From: Desulfoscipio geothermicus
GTDB taxonomy: Bacteria > Bacillota > Desulfotomaculia > Desulfotomaculales > Desulfallaceae
Reading direction: 5' to 3'
DNA: 64,000 nucleotides
NCBI GenBank assembly: GCA_016841905.1
Contig: JAENYF010000007.1
Span: forward strand, 1 to 64,000
Below are positions 48,209 to 56,647 of the stretch, one piece after another (positions within the stretch are counted from its first letter, which is position 1; each line of letters opens with the position of its first letter). Under the pieces are notes generated by a model, which was not told the DNA's origin, did no database searches, and worked only from the letters and a program-made list of their open reading frames with translations. A program made the position numbers and the translations under genes.

Positions 48209-49390
48209 ATGGTTGACGACAATAAAATTTATCAAATTCAGAGGCTTGCTCCACAGGCTACTGATATTAGAATTATTGACACCACTCTGCGGGACGGCGA
48301 ACAAACCGCCGGCATAGTGTTTGCCAATCGTGAAAAGGTAAGAATTGCCAAGTTTTTAGATGAGATGGGGGTACACCAAATCGAAGCAGGTATTCCCACC
48401 ATGGGCGGCGACGAAAAAGACGCCATCATGAAAATATGCCGCTCTGGACTCAAAGCCAGCATTATGGGCTGGAATCGCCCGGTACTCAGGGACATTGAAG
48501 CTTCCCTTGCCTGCGGTGTAGACGCGGTGGCGATTTCCATCTCCACTTCCGATATTCACATTGAGCACAAGCTTAGAACCAGTCGGGAACAGGTATTGGA
48601 ACAAATGGTTAAGGCAGTTGAATTTGCTAAGAAGGAAGGCATGTATATTTCAGTCAATGCTGAGGATGCTTCTCGCAGTGACATAAACTTTTTGATCCGG
48701 TATGCCAAAGCTGCCAAGGAAGCCGGTGCCGACCGGCTGCGTTATTGCGATACCGTAGGTGTTATGGAACCCTTTACGATTTATAATAACATCAAAGCGA
48801 TCAAGGATGCAGTTGACATTGATGTAGAAATGCATACACATGATGATTTCGGCATGGCCACAGCCAATGCCCTGGCAGGTGTGATGGCCGGTGCCAGGTG
48901 GATTGGCGTTACCGTAATCGGCCTGGGCGAGCGGGCCGGGAACGCGGCACTGGAAGAAGTGGTAATGGCTTTGAAACACTTGTATCGTATAGAGCTGGAT
49001 TTTAAGACAGAGATATTCCGGGAAGTGGCCGAATATGTATCTCGTGCTTCAGGACGCGAATTGCCTGCCTGGAAGGCTATTGTCGGTTCCAATATGTTTA
49101 CCCATGAATCCGGCATCCATGCCGACGGAGCGCTGAAGAACCCGAAAACCTATGAACCCTTCCAACCCGAGGAAGTTGGCTTGGAAAGACAGATTGTAGT
49201 TGGCAAACACTCCGGTAAAGCTGCCATTAAAGCTAAATTTGCCGAATACGGTATTCATTTAACCGACCATCAGGCCGATGAAATGCTGCCTAAAATTAGT
49301 TCTTACACTGTTTCCTTGAAACGCCCCTTGTTTGACAAAGAAATAATGTACATTTATGAAGATTTCTATGGAGTACCTAATTTAGACTAA
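48209..49390 (+). CDS. nifV: Homocitrate synthase-like enzyme (NifV/LeuA family)
   Basis: Enzyme of 393 residues that condenses acetyl-CoA with a 2-oxo acid. Family motifs are IIDTTLRDGEQTAGIVF, GVDAVAISISTSDIHIEHKL, MHTHDDFGMATANALA (metal-binding HTH-D), GLGERAGNAALEEV and MFTHESGIHADGALKN. Short length and no C-terminal leucine-regulatory domain favour NifV over LeuA. Homocitrate is needed for the nitrogenase FeMo cofactor, but no nif genes are in the window. It is monocistronic. Confidence 0.88.
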   Translation: MVDDNKIYQIQRLAPQATDIRIIDTTLRDGEQTAGIVFANREKVRIAKFLDEMGVHQIEAGIPTMGGDEKDAIMKICRSGLKASIMGWNRPVLRDIEASLACGVDAVAISISTSDIHIEHKLRTSREQVLEQMVKAVEFAKKEGMYISVNAEDASRSDINFLIRYAKAAKEAGADRLRYCDTVGVMEPFTIYNNIKAIKDAVDIDVEMHTHDDFGMATANALAGVMAGARWIGVTVIGLGERAGNAALEEVVMALKHLYRIELDFKTEIFREVAEYVSRASGRELPAWKAIVGSNMFTHESGIHADGALKNPKTYEPFQPEEVGLERQIVVGKHSGKAAIKAKFAEYGIHLTDHQADEMLPKISSYTVSLKRPLFDKEIMYIYEDFYGVPNLD

Positions 49391-49410
49391 CGTTAGATTA
49401 TTAGTTAGCA

Positions 49411-49458
49411 AAAAGCGTTCAGCAGCTCCCGAATATTTGGGCTGCGGAACGCTTTTTT
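49411..49458 (+). terminator. Terminator after nifV
   Basis: Stem AAAAGCGTTC (49411-49420) with GAACGCTTTT, plus inner GCAGC/GCTGC, and six Ts. Confidence 0.9.
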
Positions 49459-49543
49459 ATACTTTAGGTAATTATGCCGGCCATATTTATGGCAAGCGCC
49501 AAAAGCAGGTGGTTTAAGTGCATAAAAAAGGGGCTCGGGAAGG
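49459..49543. repeat. Intergenic repeat copy 2
   Basis: It starts at the nifV terminator T-tract. It shares ACTTTAGGTAATTATG and the palindromic GCCATATTTATGGCAAGCGC core with the copies at 6306 and 60914; its 3' part diverges. Confidence 0.65.
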
Positions 49544-49597
49544 ATAATATATTCAACAACATTAAAACTCAACTATAGTAAATGGAGGGCGATCATC

Positions 49598-49969
49598 ATG
49601 TCTAATCCTACCAACTTCGGTCCTGGAGAATATAAGCTGAAGGCTATGCATGACGCAAGTTACCCGGGAGGAGTAGTAGTGGATCCTACCCCGATTACCA
49701 GCGGTGAAGAAATTACTGTGTTGTATGACGGGTTATTGGCCACCAGTGGTGCTGCTCAGGTGTATTTACATGTGGGGTATGGCGACTCTCGTGATTGGCA
49801 CAATATCCAGGCCCATCGCATGTCGAAAACCGGCTGGGGATGGGTGAAAACTCTGGAAATGCCGGACGATACCAGATTTAATTTTTGTTTCCATGATGGG
49901 CACGGCAGCTGGGATAATAATAACGGCTTTAACTGGAGTTTCCAAATCCATAACGGCAGAACACACTAA
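49598..49969 (+). CDS. CBM25-type starch-binding protein
   Basis: Single-domain protein of 123 residues. The pattern ITVLYDGLLATSGAAQVYLH, a Gly-Tyr-Gly-Asp loop, TGWGWVKTLEMP, and FHDGHGSWDNNNGFNWSFQ matches the CBM25/CBM53 starch-binding fold, with its aromatic ligand residues. There is no signal peptide, so it should be cytosolic. With the glucan-type glycosyltransferase gene 199 nt downstream, binding of intracellular alpha-glucan is likely. ATG 49598 after GGAGGGCG. Confidence 0.82.
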   Translation: MSNPTNFGPGEYKLKAMHDASYPGGVVVDPTPITSGEEITVLYDGLLATSGAAQVYLHVGYGDSRDWHNIQAHRMSKTGWGWVKTLEMPDDTRFNFCFHDGHGSWDNNNGFNWSFQIHNGRTH

Positions 49970-50016
49970 AGTTACATTGTAGCAGTACTCCGCTTAAAAA
50001 TTGCTATTGTGTTTAT

Positions 50017-50052
50017 AAACACCTGTAGGCTTACCGGCAGGTGTTTTATATA
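50017..50052 (+). terminator. Terminator after the CBM gene
   Basis: Stem AAACACCTG (50017-50025) with CAGGTGTTT (50038-50046) and a short T-rich tail. Confidence 0.82.
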
Positions 50053-50168
50053 TGGCTGCCGATTATTTTTTAAAGACCTAGCAAAATTTATAATATTTTA
50101 GCCATGTTTTACATACTATAGCAATATTATCTTTAATATGCAATAAACCCAAACGAGGAGGACCATTA

Positions 50169-51407
50169 ATGCGTGTGGCGATGTTTTCCTGGGAATATCC
50201 CCCTAAAAGTGTGGGTGGATTAGCACAGCATGTGTATGACCTGACCAATGCCCTGTCCGGTATGGGGGTAGAAGTACATTTGTTCACAATGGGTGAACCG
50301 GGGTTACCTGAAATGGAAAGGGTAAACGGTGTTCAGGTATACCGTACTGTACCATACAATGTTTCATCACCTGATTTTACCACTTGGGTAGCCCAGCTAA
50401 ATATGGCTATGCTGGAAAAAGCTATCCCGGTATTAAGTGAAAATGAGGGCTTTGATATTGTGCACGGTCATGATTGGCTGGTAGCCTATGCAGTCAGGGC
50501 GATTAAACATGCTTACCACATACCGATGGTGGCTACCATTCATGCTACGGAATACGGCAGAAACTATGGCTTACATAATGATACCCAGCGCCATATCAGC
50601 GATGTGGAATGGTGGCTTTGTTATGAGGCCTGGCAGGTGATTTGTTGCAGCCACTATATGGAAAGTGAAATGAAGTATGTATTTCAAATTCCAGATGATA
50701 AATTAAGGATCATACCCAATGGTGTGAACCCGGAAAATTTTGTACAGAAAAATGAAAAGCGTTCCCGTAATGATTATGCGTCACCAAATGAGAAAATTGT
50801 TTTTTATGTCGGACGGCTGGTGCGTGAGAAAGGTGTCCAGGTGCTGCTTGATGCCGTGCCGATGATACTGGCCCGGGTGCCCAGTACTAAATTTGTGATT
50901 GGCGGAAAAGGCCCCTACATGAAGGAGCTCCAGGACCAGGCCTCACGGATGGGCATAGCCCAGAGTGTTTATTTTACCGGTTATGTTGATGCTTATACCC
51001 GTAATTCTTTGTATAGCTGGTCGGATGTGGCGGTGTTTCCCAGCTTATATGAACCTTTTGGTATCGTGGCTTTGGAGGCTATGGCTGCTCAAACACCGGT
51101 CGTGGTTTCCGATACAGGTGGTTTAAGCGAAATAATCAGGCATAGTGTGGATGGTTTAAAAGCTTACCCGGGTAATCCCCGTTCCCTGGCCGATATGATT
51201 ATCAATGTGCTCTTGAACCCCCAACAGGCGAAGCAACTGCGACAAAACGCTTACCAGAGAGTCTTGCAAAATTTCAGCTGGCAGGATATAGCTGCCAGAA
51301 CTCTGGAAATTTATAAAAACGTGTGGGAAGAACATCGCAGCAGCAACTGGCATGTTCGTCAGGGCGGTCTGCTTAACCGTTTCTCCAAGGTGCTGGGCAG
51401 AAATTAA
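50169..51407 (+). CDS. GT4-family glycosyltransferase, glycogen-synthase-like
   Basis: Enzyme of 412 residues with a GT-B fold. The N-terminus [21 protein letters not shown] carries the KxGGL donor motif typical of glycogen synthases and their GT4 relatives. Later come [40 protein letters not shown] and [20 protein letters not shown] with the catalytic Glu pair. A role in alpha-glucan elongation is inferred from the motif and the neighbours (CBM25, GH57, DUF4912). ATG 50169 follows GAGGAGG. Confidence 0.85.
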   Translation: MRVAMFSWEYPPKSVGGLAQHVYDLTNALSGMGVEVHLFTMGEPGLPEMERVNGVQVYRTVPYNVSSPDFTTWVAQLNMAMLEKAIPVLSENEGFDIVHGHDWLVAYAVRAIKHAYHIPMVATIHATEYGRNYGLHNDTQRHISDVEWWLCYEAWQVICCSHYMESEMKYVFQIPDDKLRIIPNGVNPENFVQKNEKRSRNDYASPNEKIVFYVGRLVREKGVQVLLDAVPMILARVPSTKFVIGGKGPYMKELQDQASRMGIAQSVYFTGYVDAYTRNSLYSWSDVAVFPSLYEPFGIVALEAMAAQTPVVVSDTGGLSEIIRHSVDGLKAYPGNPRSLADMIINVLLNPQQAKQLRQNAYQRVLQNFSWQDIAARTLEIYKNVWEEHRSSNWHVRQGGLLNRFSKVLGRN

Positions 51408-51465
51408 AATACCCATGTTGTTTTCACGGCTATGTCCAAGTTTATATTTTTGGAGGGATGTACAT

Positions 51466-53955
51466 TTGAAAGCCATTATTATGGCGGGCGGGGAAGGGTC
51501 ACGTTTAAGACCGCTCACCTGTGGTATTCCCAAACCAATGGTTCCGGTGATGAATCGCCCCATCATGACCAGCATCATCGACCTTCTGCGCAAGCATAAC
51601 TTTACAGATATCGGTGTTACCCTGCAATATATGCCTGAATCAATCAGCAGCTACTATGGCAATGGCAGCGATTACAATATTAATCTAAAATATTTTATTG
51701 AAGAGATACCTCTGGGAACAGCGGGAAGTGTAAAAAACGCGCAACAATTTTTAGATGAGACCTTTTTGGTCATTAGCGGCGATGCATTAACTGATTTTAA
51801 TCTTACCGAGGCGATGGCCTTCCATAAAAGTAAAGGCGCTATGGCTACACTGGTATTAACCAAAGTTCCCTGTCCGCTGGAATACGGTGTGGTCATCACC
51901 AGCTCCGAGGGCCACATTAAGCAGTTTTTAGAAAAGCCCAGCTGGGGTGAGGTGTTCAGCGATACCGTTAATACCGGTATTTACATCTTGGAGCCTGAAG
52001 TTTTGGATTATGTGCCGGAGGGTCAAAGTTTTGACTTTAGCAAAGACTTGTACCCCCGGCTGTTGAGTGAAGATAAGCCGTTGTTCGGGGTAGTGCTGGA
52101 CGGCTATTGGTGTGATATAGGTGATCTAAAGCAGTACTTACAGTCTCATAACGATTTTCTGGCAGGTTCCGTTAAACTAGCCTTGCCTGAACAAGAGATC
52201 ATGCCCGGGGTGTTTGCCGGTCGGGATGTGCGCATAGATGACAGCGCCATAATCAATGGACCGGTACTGCTGGGTGACGGTGCTGCAATAGGTAAGGGAG
52301 TCAAAATAGATCAATATACCGTTATTGGCCCGGGATGCATGATCCAGGACGGCGCTTCAATTAAGCGCAGTGTGCTTTGGGATAATGTATTCGTTGCTCC
52401 CGGAGTTAATCTGCGGGGCGCGGTGCTGGGCAGCAGGGTGCAGGTACAAGCCGGAAGCAGTGTCTATGAAGGTGCGGTTATTGGCAGTAATACCATAATA
52501 AAAGAAAGATGTATAGTTAATCCCGATGTCAAGCTATGGCCGCACAAGATAGTGGAAACAGGTTCAGTGGTGCGAGAAAGTATGGTGTGGGGCAGTGGGG
52601 CCCCAAGGCATATTTTTGGCTTGGAAGGAATATCAGGTATTGCAAATGTCGAGATGACCCCTGAATTCGCGTCACGGGTAGCGGCAGCCTTTGCGGACGC
52701 GCTGGGAGCCAAGCCGCGCGTTTGCTTAAGCAGTGATATTTACTCCCCTTCAAGGCTGATCAGAGATGCCTTAAACTGTGGCCTGCGGTCTGCGGGAGCA
52801 CAAGTTTACCAACTGCCCGACGGGATCACTCCAATGCATCGTTTTGGAGTGCGCCGGCTGCAATGTGACGGGGGGATGCATGTTAGAATATCTCCCAGAC
52901 AGCCGGAAGCCGTCAATATAATAATTACCAATCCCCAGGGCGGAAATATTGCCAGAAGCGTAGAGCGCAAAATAGAAAATCTATTGGCCCGTGAAGATTT
53001 TAAACGGGCCGGGTTTCTCCAAATCACCGAGTTACAGCCTGTACCCGAAATGTCGGAAAGTTACCTGCAGCATCTTATGCAAGATGTAGATAAAAACGCT
53101 ATTCGGGCAATGGGACTTAGTCTTGCGGCCGTTTATGACACTGATTGCTCCGGTCGATTTTTGAAGTCGTTGTGCCGGGAATTAAATATCAAGCTGGAGA
53201 GGCTTAACCTGGATAAACCGGTTAGGATGCCGTTAAACTGGTCTACGTACAGGGAATACACAGCAAAGGTGTCGGCTGCTGTTACGGATCGTGGTTTGTC
53301 TATGGGGCTGATTATGGATTCCGGGGCTGATCACCTTACACTTATCGACAACCGGGGGCGCACTGTTCAAGACAATTTGCTGGTGACATTAACTGCCCTG
53401 CTGGTATTGCGCTCGCGCGGGGATGCCGTGGTGGTGCCGGTAACCGCCCCCAGGGCGGTAGAACTGCTGGCCGAAAAATTCGGTGCCCGGGTAATTCGCA
53501 CCAAAACTGCGGTGCAAGATTTTTACGAAAAGCTAGTTAACCAAGACAACCTGGCCGGACAAGAAAAATCTTTGGCAATATCTCAAGCATTGCTGCATTT
53601 TGATGCTCTGGCTACAGTGCTTAAAATTGCTGAATATTTAGCTGTCCAGAAAATCGATCTGGCTAGTCTGGTTGACGAGATACCGGCATTTTTCATGGAG
53701 AACAAAGCCACGGCGGTACCCTGGGCAACCAAAGGGACAGTGATCCGCAGTCTGATTGAGGAGATGCCCCAGGAAAATTTGGAGTTGTTGGATGGGGTAA
53801 AGGTTTTTCATCCCGATGGCTGGGCTTTAGTGCTGCCGGACCCGGAAGAGCCGGTTTGCCGGGTATTTAGTGAAGGAAGCACGATGGAAATTGCAGAATC
53901 ACTGGCCGATTTTTATATCGACAAGATTAATAAAATCGTCGGCCCAGTCCAATAA
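51466..53955 (+). CDS. Sugar nucleotidyltransferase fused to degenerate phosphomannomutase domain
   Basis: Protein of 829 residues. Residues 1-235 form a nucleotidyltransferase ([26 protein letters not shown]). A left-handed beta-helix with hexapeptide repeats follows (about 250-375), then a phosphoglucomutase/phosphomannomutase-like region (about 385-829). In that region the phosphoserine loop, usually TASHNP, reads RISPRQP (about 474-480), the metal loop DxDxDR reads DSGADH (about 618-623), and the phosphate loop is [14 protein letters not shown]. Mutase activity is therefore doubtful. TTG 51466 is 8 nt after GGAGGG. It would supply NDP-sugar to the upstream transferase. Confidence 0.85.
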   Translation: MKAIIMAGGEGSRLRPLTCGIPKPMVPVMNRPIMTSIIDLLRKHNFTDIGVTLQYMPESISSYYGNGSDYNINLKYFIEEIPLGTAGSVKNAQQFLDETFLVISGDALTDFNLTEAMAFHKSKGAMATLVLTKVPCPLEYGVVITSSEGHIKQFLEKPSWGEVFSDTVNTGIYILEPEVLDYVPEGQSFDFSKDLYPRLLSEDKPLFGVVLDGYWCDIGDLKQYLQSHNDFLAGSVKLALPEQEIMPGVFAGRDVRIDDSAIINGPVLLGDGAAIGKGVKIDQYTVIGPGCMIQDGASIKRSVLWDNVFVAPGVNLRGAVLGSRVQVQAGSSVYEGAVIGSNTIIKERCIVNPDVKLWPHKIVETGSVVRESMVWGSGAPRHIFGLEGISGIANVEMTPEFASRVAAAFADALGAKPRVCLSSDIYSPSRLIRDALNCGLRSAGAQVYQLPDGITPMHRFGVRRLQCDGGMHVRISPRQPEAVNIIITNPQGGNIARSVERKIENLLAREDFKRAGFLQITELQPVPEMSESYLQHLMQDVDKNAIRAMGLSLAAVYDTDCSGRFLKSLCRELNIKLERLNLDKPVRMPLNWSTYREYTAKVSAAVTDRGLSMGLIMDSGADHLTLIDNRGRTVQDNLLVTLTALLVLRSRGDAVVVPVTAPRAVELLAEKFGARVIRTKTAVQDFYEKLVNQDNLAGQEKSLAISQALLHFDALATVLKIAEYLAVQKIDLASLVDEIPAFFMENKATAVPWATKGTVIRSLIEEMPQENLELLDGVKVFHPDGWALVLPDPEEPVCRVFSEGSTMEIAESLADFYIDKINKIVGPVQ

Positions 53956-53963
53956 TTATAATA

Positions 53964-53993
53964 AAAAGGGAGGTGGCTACCTCCCTTTTATTA
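53964..53993. terminator. Terminator between convergent genes
   Basis: Perfect 11-bp stem AAAAGGGAGGT/ACCTCCCTTTT with a 4-nt loop. It can serve both the fusion gene and the convergent acetate transporter gene. Confidence 0.9.
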
Positions 53994-54008
53994 CGCTATA
54001 TTATTTAA

Positions 54009-54599
54009 TTATTTAATCCAAGGTGAGCCCATCGGAATAACGGTTTTGCCCAAGTGGGTGTTCAACACTACGCCGGCAGCGGTGTAGAGGGCAAAAATAC
54101 CGGCCAGACCCAGTGAGTATCCGGATACGGCGTGCCATGCATGGCCAAGTATACCAAGATCCATCAGGGCAATCACGGGAACAGCTATATCAATTAACAA
54201 CACCGTAATAATCAGGCTTAATGGCGATTTGAAATACCCGGGCGTCCAGCTTAGCAGCGCTATAGCCAGCGCCGCCCAGGCCCATCCATCTATGCGGGCA
54301 TCGAAGGCCCAGCCATTTAGATTTGCAAAGTACTTAAAAAATAGTTCCAGGCTCGTTACCAGCATGAAGAAGGCAGCGAAAAACGTAAACACGTTACCAC
54401 CCAATATATTGCCGTGGTTGAGTTCCATAATACCTACGATCAGCTGGATAACAAAACCGCCAAAAAGCCACAAAGCCAATAAGATTGTGGCTGAAGAATC
54501 TACCTTTCCGGTATGCAAGGCGTAAAAAGTAAAACAAACCATGGCCAGAGCCACCAGACCGGCCGGTGCTGGATTAGCTGCTGCGTGTCCTTGAGACAT
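54009..54599 (-). CDS. satP: Acetate uptake transporter (SatP/GPR1-FUN34-YaaH)
   Basis: Membrane protein of 196 residues with six hydrophobic helices. The family motif NPAPAGLVALAM is at the N-terminus, and FGGFVIQLIVGIMELNHGN and FGG/FF-containing helices fit. The family moves acetate or succinate with protons. The ATG at 54599 follows GAGGAGG on the minus strand. It is preceded by a separate membrane-protein gene with its own terminator, so it probably has its own promoter. Confidence 0.92.
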   Translation of the reverse strand: MSQGHAAANPAPAGLVALAMVCFTFYALHTGKVDSSATILLALWLFGGFVIQLIVGIMELNHGNILGGNVFTFFAAFFMLVTSLELFFKYFANLNGWAFDARIDGWAWAALAIALLSWTPGYFKSPLSLIITVLLIDIAVPVIALMDLGILGHAWHAVSGYSLGLAGIFALYTAAGVVLNTHLGKTVIPMGSPWIK

Positions 54600-54849
54600 A
54601 AAATACCTCCTCTAAAATAAATAAACTAAAATTTAAAATCTATAAATTAAGCCGGTTGTTTGCTTCACCTCCTTTTATGTTGTTTCGTTGGAACGTCAAT
54701 CATAAATTTGTTTATGCAAAAAGCATGTCGGAAAACGGCTAAATAGCCTGATTTAAGATAATTAAAGCTAATTAAAGAAAATTAGAGCATCTTGCGAATA
54801 TCTTAGAATAATCTAATGGTTAACACAACAGCAAATATTCAATAAATTA
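54600..54849. other. Leader and promoter region of satP
   Basis: AT-rich, no gene. On the minus strand a near-perfect Shine-Dalgarno AAAAGGAGGTGA (54676-54665) stands 66 nt before the satP start without a good start codon after it; a GTG inside it would open only an 11-codon frame. Confidence 0.4.
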
Positions 54850-54879
54850 AAAGCCCAACCTGACGAGAGGTTGGGCTTT
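54850..54879 (-). terminator. Terminator after the minus-strand membrane-protein gene
   Basis: Perfect 12-bp stem AAAGCCCAACCT/AGGTTGGGCTTT with a 6-nt loop, followed by TT and an AT-rich tail on the minus strand. A second small palindrome, CTGTATA/TATACAG, lies at 54964-54982 next to the stop codon. Confidence 0.85.
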
Positions 54880-54985
54880 GTGAACATTATATACAGTGTA
54901 GTCATTTGTATACTATCTATTTCCTTTTAGTAAGCAGGCCTTATGATTCACTGATGAATAAATCTGTATAAAGAATATACAGTTG

Positions 54986-56245
54986 TTAGTTTTTTTGTAC
55001 CCAGGGCCATTTGTCCATAAATGTATTGTACATTAATGCAGCCATTAAGAAAGCGAACTGGCCGGCTAAAAATCCCATGGTAGGATAACCTAAACCCATA
55101 TTGTTTGCGCCGTAAGGTAAGAACATAAATATCTTTAACCAGACAACACCACAGATTATACCACCAACCAGCCAAATAGCAATACGGGTGCAGACCCGGG
55201 CGGCCGTACCCGGTACCATTGCTGCGCTGGGGTAATCCTCAAATAAATGATGCCAAACCAGCATGAAGACGATTACAGAAAGTTCTAGTGAAGCTATGGC
55301 AGCATCTACCGGGGCTCCGGGCAAAAGGTTCAAGGGTTCGACTATGGGTCTAAGTAAATTCGGGATGGTTAAACCGGCAGCTAGAGCAATTAAAAACCCG
55401 GCAATAGCCATATAAGGCTGTTTCTTGGCAAAAAACTTCATTGGGTAGCCCTCAGCGCCCTCTGCAGGCATAATGGCAAAGAACACAAAAGCCTGGCAAA
55501 ACGCCACAAAACTGGGCCAAGAACCAAAGGGCGGGTTAGTGATGTGGTGACCGTCAATGACCGGATGCAAGAAACTGGGCACAATCAAGGCCATCCAAAC
55601 TATAAAAGTAACTAAGCTGCTAAAGAAAAGGACACTTAAACCTTCAATGGGCTGTTTCGAGGTACCGGCAAAAGGCCATTTATGCAGTAGAGAAGCAAAA
55701 GGAATTTGGGCTAGGATGACAGCCAGAGCAAAGAAGTTAGCGGCTTCCCAGCCTTCGATAGCGAGAGCTACCTCCGCAGCGGTTTGGGGCATCAGCATAA
55801 GGCCGAGGCTGAAAGGTTTCCACCAGATGCCTAAAAAACCTATTAATGCAAAATAAACTAAAATGCCGGAAACCCAAGCTACCAGGACATACCAAATGCC
55901 TGCCACCGGTTGTTTAGCACCAAATTTGTCTTTGCCATAGTTTCCCATTATAAGGGTTTGCCAGATCCAGGGGTTAATTACCATCCAGAAGAAACTGCCT
56001 TCCACCATTACCTGAAGCAGCTTAGCTTGCGTTGCGGCATCAACTGTTGCCAGGCCTTGCGCTGCTAGAGAAGCAAATATCCCTTTCCAAAACATTGACC
56101 AGATGGGCCATAATATGATTGCTAATAAAGTACATGTTATCACTGCGGCAATCCCAGTCCCCAGTTGACTGTCAATTATTCGTTTTGTGCCAATCCCAGC
56201 CCCTGGTATTATCTGTTTTGTTGTACCGGTTGCAGGATCACTCAT
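54986..56245 (-). CDS. Polytopic membrane protein of unknown family
   Basis: Protein of 419 residues with about ten hydrophobic helices, which I do not recognise. Distinct conserved-looking loops are FFAIMPAEGAEGYPMKFFAK and WHHLFEDYPSAAMVPGTAA. The first 25 residues are polar. Tryptophan- and proline-rich loops suggest a transporter or an enzyme with membrane-embedded histidines (HHITNPP, WHHLF). It lies upstream of satP on the same strand, separated by a terminator, so a shared role in small organic-acid metabolism is only a guess. I choose ATG 56245 behind AAGGAGGG; an ATG at 56266 lies before it. Confidence 0.85.
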   Translation of the reverse strand: MSDPATGTTKQIIPGAGIGTKRIIDSQLGTGIAAVITCTLLAIILWPIWSMFWKGIFASLAAQGLATVDAATQAKLLQVMVEGSFFWMVINPWIWQTLIMGNYGKDKFGAKQPVAGIWYVLVAWVSGILVYFALIGFLGIWWKPFSLGLMLMPQTAAEVALAIEGWEAANFFALAVILAQIPFASLLHKWPFAGTSKQPIEGLSVLFFSSLVTFIVWMALIVPSFLHPVIDGHHITNPPFGSWPSFVAFCQAFVFFAIMPAEGAEGYPMKFFAKKQPYMAIAGFLIALAAGLTIPNLLRPIVEPLNLLPGAPVDAAIASLELSVIVFMLVWHHLFEDYPSAAMVPGTAARVCTRIAIWLVGGIICGVVWLKIFMFLPYGANNMGLGYPTMGFLAGQFAFLMAALMYNTFMDKWPWVQKN

Positions 56246-56289
56246 TTTATTCCCTCCTTGGAGCAAAACCTTTTATCTAACTATTCAAT

Positions 56290-56480
56290 TAATTTCGAAA
56301 AAGCCTCCGTATATTTTCTGCAGTAGGCTTCTTCCCCGCAGTTTCTAAGTATCTGCGTAATCTCTTTGCTCTTGCTTATCAGGTTATATCCCCAGGTTTT
56401 TCCTTTATTTTATTGTCCGTTCTCTATATATAATCTAACTCTAGTGGGGGACATATCCTGAACAATATCACCTCCTTGCG
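56290..56480 (-). promoter_or_regulatory. Candidate structured leader of the unknown membrane-protein gene
   Basis: On the minus strand a strong Shine-Dalgarno AAGGAGGTGAT (56477-56467) is followed by a TTG at 56464 that opens a 13-codon frame ending at 56423. Then come a hairpin CGCAG/CTGCG (near 56350) and a stem AAGCCT/AGGCTT with a short T-run (about 56328-56299), about 50 nt before the gene. The order leader peptide, hairpins, weak terminator suggests attenuation; each element is modest. Confidence 0.4.
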
Positions 56481-56622
56481 GTTTTTTTTTATAACTTCTG
56501 TCAAAAGCTGTATAAGTTGATATTATTATATGATAATTGTCCAGCAAAGTGAACAGTTATTTTCTAAATTATCATACGTTTTACAAATATATAATTTTTC
56601 AATTAATTATTAAATTATAATT
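56481..56622. other. AT-rich intergenic sequence
   Basis: No gene or clear signal beyond AT-richness. It should contain the promoter of the leader described at 56290-56480. Confidence 0.4.
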
Positions 56623-56647
56623 GAAAAAACCCCCGAGCAGGGGGGTT
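56623..56647 (-). terminator. Terminator of the GH57 gene (minus strand)
   Basis: Stem AACCCCC/GGGGGTT with a 6-nt loop, followed by six Ts on the minus strand. It overlaps the stop codon. Confidence 0.88.

Noticed and set aside
51352-51465. Upstream extension of the nucleotidyltransferase fusion
   Set aside because: It overlaps the end of the GT4 gene. GGAGGG and TTG 51466 precede the conserved KAIIMAGG motif.
56466-56478. Fragment of the 16S rRNA 3' end (TCACCTCCTT)
   Set aside because: Only the anti-Shine-Dalgarno core matches. It is simply the complement of a ribosome site on the minus strand.
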